A stretch of DNA of 5,790 nt, taken from NCBI GenBank assembly GCA_964559575.1, contig CAZLGQ010000033.1, forward strand, positions 1 to 5,790. Direction: 5' to 3'. Shown piece after piece: positions 1 to 5,785 of the stretch (within the stretch, counting starts at the first letter, position 1; the number at the start of each line of letters is the position of its first letter). The notes below the pieces were generated by a model, which did not search any database, was not told where the DNA came from, and saw nothing but the letters and a program-made list of their open reading frames with translations. The translations under genes were made by a program, and so were the position numbers. The DNA comes from SKVL01 sp964559575 (GTDB lineage Bacteria; Patescibacteriota; Minisyncoccia; Phycocordibacterales; CSBR16-193).

Positions 1-304
1 CTATCGGTATTTTCAGTTTCAAAATCTTCTGTTTTGTTTGATGGATTGCTTGGTTTTGGGGGAGGAGCCGGAGGAACCTGTTGATATGTATCTGTTTTTT
101 CTTCAGGTTGGCGTGCGTATTCTTCATTGGTTTCTTTTTGATCTTCATTATTTTTAGCTGTTTTAGGTTTAGGTGATGTACTATCGGTATTTTCAGTTTC
201 AAAATCTTCTGTTTTGTTTGATGGATTGCTTGGTTGGGAGGAAATATTTGGAGAGACTTGCTGATCTGTATCTGTTTTTTCTTCAGGTTGGCGTGCGTAT
301 TCTT
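1..304 (-). repeat. In-frame 180-bp tandem direct repeat (60-residue unit)
   Basis: Bases 1-124 repeat at 181-304 with a period of exactly 180 bp, a multiple of three, so the protein frame is kept. Positions 1-55 are identical to 181-235, and 87-124 are identical to 267-304. The 31 bases between them (56-86 against 236-266) differ at 14 positions, by my base-by-base comparison. The repeat encodes the EYARQPEEKTDT and SNPSNKTEDFETENTD blocks of the partial protein. The array may continue beyond the left edge, so the copy number is unknown. Confidence 0.93.
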
Positions 305-707
305 TAGCTTCTTTTACAAGTTGTTGGAATTCTTTTTCAGCTTCTTCTTCTATCTCTTTTACAAAATCTATTGAACCGTCTTCTTCTTGTCGTCTTCTGA
401 TCTCTTGCATTTCTTCTGAAAAAGGCTTCATTAAGTCAAGCATTTCTTTTATTATTTTCAAACACTCTCTTTTATCTGTGGTTATGTATACAAGATCTCT
501 TGCAAGAGAGCTGAGCTCTTCTTGGCGCATCAGACGTCCTGTAAAAACAGCTTTTAGTTCCGGTATATATCCTTTATCAATAGCAAGTTTTTCACAGATG
601 TTTTCCATATCTTTTTCTATCTGCCCCGATCCGTAATACTCTTTTATGTTTTCCGGCATCTTTTCGAACTCTTTTCTATAAAATTCTTTTAGTTTTTCTT
701 CATCCAT
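1..707 (-). CDS. Hypothetical acidic protein with 60-residue tandem repeats, partial (C terminus outside window)
   Basis: The frame is open from an ATG at 707 to the window edge: 235 complete codons with no stop, so the C terminus is missing. I do not recognise a named family. Residues 1-135 look mostly helical and are rich in Glu and Lys. Residues 30-105 (from QIEKDMENICEKLAI through MKPFSEEM) form an alternating hydrophobic/charged helical segment that loosely resembles a small helical domain recurring in Patescibacteria hypothetical proteins; that resemblance is from memory and weak. From about residue 136 the sequence becomes low complexity (Pro, Ser, Asn, Thr, Glu), made of a 60-residue unit starting EYARQPEEKTDT; one full unit (136-195) and most of a second (196-235) are visible. 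No signal peptide or membrane segment is seen in this part, so it is probably cytoplasmic. The ATG lies 47 bp after the stop of the membrane protein gene, suggesting co-transcription. There is no Shine-Dalgarno sequence. The start is chosen because it is the first ATG after the upstream stop codon and the frame is coding-like from there. Confidence 0.8.
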   Translation of the reverse strand, partial: MDEEKLKEFYRKEFEKMPENIKEYYGSGQIEKDMENICEKLAIDKGYIPELKAVFTGRLMRQEELSSLARDLVYITTDKRECLKIIKEMLDLMKPFSEEMQEIRRRQEEDGSIDFVKEIEEEAEKEFQQLVKEAKEYARQPEEKTDTDQQVSPNISSQPSNPSNKTEDFETENTDSTSPKPKTAKNNEDQKETNEEYARQPEEKTDTYQQVPPAPPPKPSNPSNKTEDFETENTD

Positions 708-754
708 AATTGTTTTATTTGATTTTATTAAGATTTTTGATATTTACTGTTTTT

Positions 755-2773
755 TTATTCATCATCTTTCTTTTTCTTTTTAGAGGCTTCGTACTTATCC
801 CATGTATCTTTTTTAAGAGCATCTCTGTTAGTGATTCTAAAACCTTTACCTCCAACATAAGGAACTTTTTCAGGAACTTTAATGCCAATTGGTTTTGTTC
901 TTTTTTCTATGTAACTCTTTGTTCTTTTATCACCAAGGGATTCTATTGGATTAATATTTATTTTTTCTTTTTTTACTATTTTTTTAGTTTCGTCATTTAC
1001 AATTTTCTCCCAATCACTCGTAGGAATTTTTTCCACATATTTACCAGTCTTTTTTCTTATTTTTTGTTCAGCTCTTTTTCTTATTTCTTCTTTTCTTTTC
1101 TTTGCTTCTCCTTCTGATACACCTTTTAGTTCGTCAAGACGGTTTTGTTTCTCAATTCTCTCCTGTTCCGTGGCTGCTTCTTTTAGTTCTCTTTCCGCCC
1201 TTCCTATTACTGCAGAGGACGGTGCTTGTTTTTTAGCTTGAGTGACAACTTTCTCCGACTTTCTGTCTTTTAGGTCTTTATATCCTCCCGATATGGCCGT
1301 TCCGTAACCACTCAAAGCTCCTGTAGCACGAACATCAAAGCTTGATTTTGCCATTTTTTCACCTCCACTTTGGGCCATATTACCAACTCCTCTTAAAACA
1401 CCATAATTACTATTTTTCAAATTTCTGACTCTTTCCGAGTCACTTATTTTCTGTCCGATATAACCCGCAGGTCTTCTTACTGATCGTGCAGCTAGACCGG
1501 CTGTTCCCGCACCTATAGCCATTTTACCGTATTTACTTCCAAAATTAGACATCTGTTCAGCTCCACTTAAACTAAGACTTTTTGCTATAATTAGAGAGGC
1601 GATTAAAAAACCTGAACCAAAAAAGATGGTAAAAATAGTTTCTCCAACATCACTTCCTTCTCCTACTTCGGTTTCTCCATCTGAAACCTCTATAATAACA
1701 TCCGGATCTGCAGTACCGGCTTCGTTTAATATTACTAAAGATGCCCAAATCAACATTAAAAATACCGGTGCAAAAAGAGCATAATGACTTAGTGATTTAA
1801 ACCATTTTTTGAATTGTTCATTTGATATAGGGACAATAGAAGAAACAAAAGCTAAAGGAGATAGGATCATTAAAAATATAAACATTACATATCTTGTAAT
1901 AAAAAGAATAGAAGCCACAAAAAGAATAAAAGAGAGAATAACAAAAAGAATTAATCTAACAAAAATTAACCCTATAACACCTATAATACTTCCCTGTGCC
2001 TGTTCTACTAAGATTTCCGAAGTTGCTTCGTCTTCTGTTGTAGCAACCCCTGTTGCTTTAAGAAAAGCACCGGAAATAGATCCATCCTCTTCTTCTGCTA
2101 TATCTGTTGAAACTGATGCGTTATAAAAAGATACGGCAAGAGAGTTTGAAACTTCTATAACAACTTTGGTAAAAAATAAACTAAAGTTTATTAATAAAGC
2201 AATGATAATAACGTTTTTTAGAAGTTTTTTAGTGTCTGCTGAACCTAATATTGTTTTAATGGAAATGTACAAAAGGATAAATATAAAAAGTATATTAGCC
2301 AGATCTCTTAAGGTTTCCCACACTGTTTGAATTGCACCTTGAATACCTCCCGATGAGTTAAGAAGATTTGAGGATAGATCAACTACAGTGTAATTCATAA
2401 CATAATCAAAAACAAAACCTGATATTATAACAATAATTGAGGATATAGTAAGAACAGCTGAACCTGCATAAGCGGCTATCCAAGTTATACAGTAATTAAA
2501 ATTAATTTTAGGAAAAAACCCCCATCTGTAATCAAGGCATAAATATTCATCTTCTTCTTCTACTTCACTACTCCAAAAAGTAAGACGGTCCATAGCTTCA
2601 CTCCACCAACCCGGTTCATCTTCTCCTTGAGCCTGAAGATTAGTTGGAGAAATGCTTAACAGGAAAATAGAGGTTACTATTATAAAAAAAGAAAAAACAG
2701 CTATTTTTGATAAAATATTTTTTTGATAAGCAGAAAAGTTTCTTTTATTTTTAAAAAAATTAAAATTAAACAT
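755..2773 (-). CDS. Polytopic membrane protein, VirB6/TrbL-like, with long charged cytoplasmic tail
   Basis: 672 residues, complete from ATG to TAA. Residues 1-22 are basic, 23-44 are hydrophobic, and NLQAQG at 45-50 looks like a signal peptidase I site, so the N terminus is probably a cleaved signal peptide. An exported acidic segment (45-94) follows. Hydrophobic segments lie at about 97-122, 154-176, 184-207, 262-314 (two or more), 330-350 and 378-399. The short loops with Lys (TKKLLK at 181-186, FKKWFK at 321-326) should be cytoplasmic, and the acidic loops at 224-250 and 351-378 external. Residues 403-672 are hydrophilic: a Gly/Ala/Ser-rich stretch, then Lys/Arg/Glu-rich helices, ending KKKKKDDE. 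This architecture matches VirB6/TrbL-like inner-membrane channel components of type IV secretion systems, which are common in Patescibacteria. The assignment rests on topology and style, not on a diagnostic motif, and a different polytopic protein is possible. The only two cysteines are C79 and C95, both in or beside the exported segment. It lies 132 bp after rsmA with its own candidate promoter. No Shine-Dalgarno sequence precedes the start; the next in-frame ATG (residue 61) would remove the signal sequence. Confidence 0.88.
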   Translation of the reverse strand: MFNFNFFKNKRNFSAYQKNILSKIAVFSFFIIVTSIFLLSISPTNLQAQGEDEPGWWSEAMDRLTFWSSEVEEEDEYLCLDYRWGFFPKINFNYCITWIAAYAGSAVLTISSIIVIISGFVFDYVMNYTVVDLSSNLLNSSGGIQGAIQTVWETLRDLANILFIFILLYISIKTILGSADTKKLLKNVIIIALLINFSLFFTKVVIEVSNSLAVSFYNASVSTDIAEEEDGSISGAFLKATGVATTEDEATSEILVEQAQGSIIGVIGLIFVRLILFVILSFILFVASILFITRYVMFIFLMILSPLAFVSSIVPISNEQFKKWFKSLSHYALFAPVFLMLIWASLVILNEAGTADPDVIIEVSDGETEVGEGSDVGETIFTIFFGSGFLIASLIIAKSLSLSGAEQMSNFGSKYGKMAIGAGTAGLAARSVRRPAGYIGQKISDSERVRNLKNSNYGVLRGVGNMAQSGGEKMAKSSFDVRATGALSGYGTAISGGYKDLKDRKSEKVVTQAKKQAPSSAVIGRAERELKEAATEQERIEKQNRLDELKGVSEGEAKKRKEEIRKRAEQKIRKKTGKYVEKIPTSDWEKIVNDETKKIVKKEKININPIESLGDKRTKSYIEKRTKPIGIKVPEKVPYVGGKGFRITNRDALKKDTWDKYEASKKKKKDDE

Positions 2774-2826
2774 TATTTTTTAATTTTATTTGATACTTTT
2801 TATTTATTTTATTTAAAAATTAATTA

Positions 2827-2841
2827 AGGTTTTAAATACCT
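2827..2841. promoter_or_regulatory. Imperfect 15-bp dyad in the leader of the membrane protein gene
   Basis: AGGTTTTAAATACCT is a palindrome with one mismatched pair (six of seven pairs match around a central A). It lies a few bases downstream of the transcription start predicted from the 2854-2862 promoter, a position typical of an operator. It overlaps a second, AT-only inverted repeat (ATTTAAAA at 2811-2818 and TTTTAAAT at 2830-2837). No regulator is identified, and in such AT-rich DNA chance is a real alternative. Confidence 0.25.
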
Positions 2842-2853
2842 ATTAATATAATA

Positions 2854-2884
2854 ATTGTAGCAAATTTTTTTTAAAAAAGTTTAA
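2854..2884 (-). promoter_or_regulatory. Candidate extended -10 promoter for the membrane protein gene
   Basis: On the minus strand TGCTACAAT (2862-2854) is an extended -10 element: TG, one base, then TACAAT, which matches TATAAT at five of six positions. Upstream, TTAAAC (2884-2879) is a possible -35 with a long 19-bp spacer, or AAACTT with a 17-bp spacer; neither is strong, as is common with extended -10 promoters. Transcription would start near 2847, giving a leader of about 75 bases. The element lies in the 132-bp gap after rsmA, the widest gap between two genes in the window, which supports a separate transcript from here. Confidence 0.5.
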
Positions 2885-2905
2885 TGTTGTACACATATTT
2901 TAAAA

Positions 2906-3694
2906 TTATTTAATATAATTTATTAAACATCTTATTTTTTCCAAATCAACATCTTCTGCTCTTGTATTTTCTTTTAATCCGCATTTTTTAAAACCGTCGT
3001 TTATAGATGTTTTATCAAATTCATTTGATAGATTACTAGCAAAAGTTTTTCTTTTTTGAGAAAAACCCTTTTTAACGATCTTAAAGAAAAGTTTTTCTTC
3101 TTTAGTATTTTTAAATCCATCTGTTATGTTTTCTATGGACAAAATAGCAGAATCCACTTTAGGGGGAGGAGAAAAAGAGCCGGCTTTTATTACTCCTTTG
3201 TTTTTTGGTTCTCCATAAGCCTTAATACTTAAAGACAGGATACTTTCTTTTTTAAGGGATGTTACACGTTTTATGACTTCTTTTTGGACCAGAAATACGA
3301 TCTGTTCCGGCTTTGGCTTGTTTGAGAGAAAGGATCTTAATAAAAATCCAGTTATATAATAAGGGATATTTCCGACTACTTTGTATTTAACATTAGGTTT
3401 ATTAACAAATATATCTTTTATTTCTATATCTCTTATATCAGATTTAATGATTTTTAATTTAGAATTTTTTATTTCTTCTTTAAAATTTGATTCAATTTCG
3501 TAAATAAGATCCTCGTCTTTTTCTATAGCAATTACATTTGCTTTTCTTTCTAAGAGTTTTTTTGTTAATTCACCATGACCCGGCCCAATTTCCACTATGT
3601 TTTCTTCAGGATTATTTATAGCTATATCGGCTATTTTGTTTAATATTGAATCAGATTTTAAAAAATGTTGACCAAGAGATTTTTTTGCTTTCAT
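2906..3694 (-). CDS. rsmA: 16S rRNA (adenine1518-N6/adenine1519-N6)-dimethyltransferase RsmA (KsgA)
   Basis: 262 residues, a normal length for the family. It transfers four methyl groups from S-adenosylmethionine to two adjacent adenines in the helix 45 loop of 16S rRNA, a late step and checkpoint in 30S subunit assembly in the cytoplasm. Visible family marks in order: KKSLGQHFL near the N terminus (4-12); SAM-binding motif I EIGPGHG (35-41); acidic ribose-binding position E58 in AIEKD; D86 in KSDIRD; catalytic motif IV NIPYYIT (109-115); VQKEV (136-140); FSPPPKVDSA (174-183); and the C-terminal FSQKRKTFASNL (211-222), which matches the conserved F-x-Q-R/K-R-K-T block of the small C-terminal domain. 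No key residue is missing. The gene starts 24 bp after the helicase stop, so the two are probably co-transcribed. There is no Shine-Dalgarno sequence; the ATG is fixed by the closely following KSLGQHFL motif. Confidence 0.97.
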   Translation of the reverse strand: MKAKKSLGQHFLKSDSILNKIADIAINNPEENIVEIGPGHGELTKKLLERKANVIAIEKDEDLIYEIESNFKEEIKNSKLKIIKSDIRDIEIKDIFVNKPNVKYKVVGNIPYYITGFLLRSFLSNKPKPEQIVFLVQKEVIKRVTSLKKESILSLSIKAYGEPKNKGVIKAGSFSPPPKVDSAILSIENITDGFKNTKEEKLFFKIVKKGFSQKRKTFASNLSNEFDKTSINDGFKKCGLKENTRAEDVDLEKIRCLINYIK

Positions 3695-3718
3695 TTTTTG
3701 TGTTTTTTAATAAAGGTC

Positions 3719-5653
3719 TTAATATATAGGAGGTAATGGCGGTCCGGAAAGAAGACCGGAATCTTCTTCGTCCTCTTCAAAAAGAAAGTCGGTAGAAATG
3801 TACTCTTCTCCAATATCTGATATAAATCTGGAAGGATTTTGTAAATTAGTTTTTCCAAAAATTGTTCTCATATAAGCAGATGAAAGAAAAGCTTTGACTT
3901 TTGCTCTGGTTAAAGCAACATAAAAAAGCCTTCTTTCCTCCTCTTCGTCTCTTGTTTCTTCCGTTATTGGGTCATGAGGAAAAAGCCCTTCTTCCAATCC
4001 TGAAATAAAAATGTAATCAAACTCTAAACCTTTAGCGGCATGAACTGTCATAAGTTTAATGTTTTGAGTTTCTTCCGGAGGTATTGAGTCTTGATCATTA
4101 AAAAGAGAAACATGCTCCATAAAATATCTAAGACCTTCTTCGGGACCTTTGTGGTCGTACTGAGAAGCTAAGGTCACTAATTCGCGAACATTTTCCAGTC
4201 TTTCATCTTCTCCTCTTTCTTTATACCATTTACTTAAACCTGTTTCTTCCAGTACATACTTAACAAGTTCCGACGGATTGGTTTCTGTACTTTTTTTATT
4301 GATTTTATCTATTAATCTTTTAAAAATTTCAATTTTTTCTTTTGTTTTGTTTGGCAGATCTTTTTCTTTGCCTTCCAAAAACTTATTTAAAGTAACTTTT
4401 CCTATACCTCTGGTCGGAACATTAATAATACGTTTTAAAGAACTGATATTTTTTTTGTTTAAAGAGGTTTCAAGGTAGGAAATAACATCTTTTATTTCTT
4501 GTCTTTCTAAAAATTTTGTTCCTATTACGGTATAAGGAATGTTTTTTCTTAAAAAAGCTTCTTCTAAAGAACGTGATTGAAAGTTGGTTCTGTAAAGAAC
4601 CGCAATATTTGAAGGTTCAATACCTTCTTTTAATAAGTTTTGTGTTTTCTCTGTTATTATTTCCGCCTCTCTTGATTCTGAACTTGCAATAAAATATTCA
4701 ATTTTCTCCCCTTCTTTATTTACTGTATGTAAATTTTTTTCTTTTCTTTGATTATTAAAAGAAATAACTTTATTGGCGGCATTTAAAATATTTTTTGTTG
4801 AACGATAGTTTTCTTCCAGTATTATGGTTTTAGTTTTGGGGTAATTTTTTTCAAAATTTAACATTGTATCAACATTTGCTCCTCTCCAACTGTATATACA
4901 CTGATCAAGATCACCGGTTACACAGATGTTTTGGTGTTTTTTTGTTAGTAGATCTATTAGTTTGCATTGAATATCGTTGGTGTCTTGGTATTCATCGACA
5001 TGTATATGAGACCAATATTCTTGGTATAAATTTCTTATTTCAGGGTTTTTTTTCAATATTTCCAAAGGTTTTATTAAAAGGTCGTCAAAATCAACTAAAG
5101 ATTCTTCTTTTAAGAGTTTTTCGTATTCTTTTAAAATATCTATTTTAAAGTTAAAAAAGTACTGAGGTTTATCCTTTGTTTTTGATAAGTTGTTTTTTTG
5201 TTTTGATATATAAGATAGGGTTTTATTTATATCGTTTGATTTATTGTCTATATCATTTTTACGAAAAACTTCTTTAAGTATCTGTTTTGAACGCTGTCTG
5301 TCAGCTATAGAGAAGTTTTTTTCTAAACCGGCTTCTTTAAAATGGTTTCTTAGAATAAAAACCCCTAAAGAGTGAAATGTTGATATAAAAGGACTTTGAA
5401 TTTCAAAGACATTTTTTTCGTTTTTTAAGAGGATATTTACTCTTTCTTTCATTTCTGAAGCAGCTTTATTAGTGAAAGTTATTGCCAGTATTTTTTGAGG
5501 TTTAACACCTGAGTTTATAATAGAGGCGATTCTTGAAGTAAGTGTTCGTGTTTTACCTGTACCTGCTCCTGCAATTATTAAAACCGGACCGTTATGAGTT
5601 TCAACAGCCTCCTTCTGTTTTTTGTTTAATTTATCTAATAATATTTCAGACAT
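3719..5653 (-). CDS. uvrD: UvrD/PcrA-type ATP-dependent 3'-5' DNA helicase (superfamily 1A)
   Basis: 644 residues, complete. This family translocates 3' to 5' on single-stranded DNA using ATP and acts in nucleotide excision and mismatch repair, removal of recombinase filaments and replication restart. All signature motifs are intact: Q motif LNKKQKEAV (9-17); Walker A GAGTGKT (29-35, K34); motif Ia AITFTNKAASEMKER (57-71); motif Ib STFHSLG (91-97); Walker B VDEYQDTN (219-226); motif III GDLDQCIYSWRGA (247-259); motif IV LEENYRS (279-285) with the arginine finger R284; the 2B-domain block NVPTRGIGK (411-419); motif V TVHAAKGLEFD (536-546); and motif VI RRLFYVALTRAK (574-585, R583). About 60 residues follow motif VI, ending in an acidic then proline-rich tail. 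This is shorter than PcrA/UvrD proteins of about 720 residues, so the C-terminal RNA polymerase-binding Tudor-like domain is probably absent. UvrD, PcrA and Rep cannot be separated by motifs alone, so the symbol is approximate. The Q motif begins at residue 9, which supports this ATG. Confidence 0.95.
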   Translation of the reverse strand: MSEILLDKLNKKQKEAVETHNGPVLIIAGAGTGKTRTLTSRIASIINSGVKPQKILAITFTNKAASEMKERVNILLKNEKNVFEIQSPFISTFHSLGVFILRNHFKEAGLEKNFSIADRQRSKQILKEVFRKNDIDNKSNDINKTLSYISKQKNNLSKTKDKPQYFFNFKIDILKEYEKLLKEESLVDFDDLLIKPLEILKKNPEIRNLYQEYWSHIHVDEYQDTNDIQCKLIDLLTKKHQNICVTGDLDQCIYSWRGANVDTMLNFEKNYPKTKTIILEENYRSTKNILNAANKVISFNNQRKEKNLHTVNKEGEKIEYFIASSESREAEIITEKTQNLLKEGIEPSNIAVLYRTNFQSRSLEEAFLRKNIPYTVIGTKFLERQEIKDVISYLETSLNKKNISSLKRIINVPTRGIGKVTLNKFLEGKEKDLPNKTKEKIEIFKRLIDKINKKSTETNPSELVKYVLEETGLSKWYKERGEDERLENVRELVTLASQYDHKGPEEGLRYFMEHVSLFNDQDSIPPEETQNIKLMTVHAAKGLEFDYIFISGLEEGLFPHDPITEETRDEEEERRLFYVALTRAKVKAFLSSAYMRTIFGKTNLQNPSRFISDIGEEYISTDFLFEEDEEDSGLLSGPPLPPIY

Positions 5654-5662
5654 AACTAATGC

Positions 5663-5671
5663 ATAATAACA
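5663..5671 (-). promoter_or_regulatory. Candidate extended -10 promoter for uvrD-rsmA
   Basis: On the minus strand TGTTATTAT (5671-5663) is TG, one base, then TATTAT, which matches TATAAT at five of six positions. No good -35 is seen 17 bp upstream. The element ends ten bases before the uvrD ATG, so transcription would start only a few bases before, or at, the start codon. The mRNA would then be leaderless or nearly so, which agrees with the absence of a Shine-Dalgarno sequence. The same TG-n-TA-n-n-AT form occurs in the promoter at 2854-2862. Confidence 0.4.
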
Positions 5672-5710
5672 TAAAGAGTTTAAAAATATTTAAAATAAAA
5701 ACCTTATTTT

Positions 5711-5719
5711 TTATCCACA
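5711..5719 (+). promoter_or_regulatory. DnaA-box-like site (TTATCCACA)
   Basis: TTATCCACA is an exact match to the canonical high-affinity DnaA box. It lies in the intergenic region about 58 bp upstream of the uvrD start and directly beside an 18-bp inverted repeat. Only one perfect copy is present; a one-base variant (TTTTCCACA at 1029-1037) lies inside a coding region and is probably chance. A single box may regulate the nearby promoter, may be the edge of an origin continuing beyond the window, or may be coincidental. Confidence 0.4.
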
Positions 5720-5737
5720 ATTGTTTTTTAAAACAAT
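5720..5737. repeat. Perfect 8-bp inverted repeat beside the DnaA-box-like site
   Basis: ATTGTTTT and AAAACAAT are exact reverse complements separated by two bases. The stem is AT-rich with one G-C pair, and is not followed by a separate T tract on either strand, so it is a poor terminator. A protein-binding dyad is the more natural reading, without a known partner. Confidence 0.5.
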
Positions 5738-5754
5738 GCATAAGTTCACTTCAA

Positions 5755-5785
5755 CATGGGAATCCTTAATTAAGGAAATACCATG
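5755..5785. repeat. 31-bp interrupted dyad with a 14-bp perfect palindromic core
   Basis: The core TCCTTAATTAAGGA (5763-5776) is a perfect palindrome. It is flanked by CATGG (5755-5759) and its reverse complement CCATG (5781-5785), with short non-pairing bases (three on one side, four on the other) between outer and inner arms. Twelve base pairs could form in total. There is no T tract on either side, so an intrinsic terminator is unlikely. It could be an operator or a processed RNA hairpin of a neighbouring transcript outside the window. Confidence 0.5.

Noticed and set aside
1..304. CRISPR array or mobile element reading of the repeated DNA
   Set aside because: The repeats are long, directly adjacent and in frame within a coding sequence, with no short unique spacers, terminal inverted repeats or transposase.
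1029..1037. Second DnaA-box-like site TTTTCCACA
   Set aside because: A one-base variant inside the membrane protein's coding sequence, where lysine-, valine- and glutamate-coding sequence accounts for it.
710..1117. Plus-strand reading frame of 135 codons, rich in Phe
   Set aside because: It is antisense to the Lys/Glu-rich tail of the membrane protein; the Phe/Leu/Ser bias is the expected reverse complement of Lys/Glu codons, with no independent coding signal.
1809..2126. Plus-strand reading frame of 105 codons
   Set aside because: Fully antisense to the membrane core of the 755-2773 gene; the repeated TKRI-like pattern mirrors hydrophobic codons on the other strand.
2861..2896. A/T-only hairpin and the partial palindrome ATGTTGTACACAT after rsmA as a terminator
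   Set aside because: The stems contain almost no G-C pairs and no proper stem followed by a T tract on the minus strand, so a Rho-independent terminator is not supported.
4278..5148. Two plus-strand reading frames (4278-4478 and 4864-5148)
   Set aside because: Both lie inside the helicase gene, whose motifs II, III and IV and the adjoining 2B region confirm the minus-strand frame.
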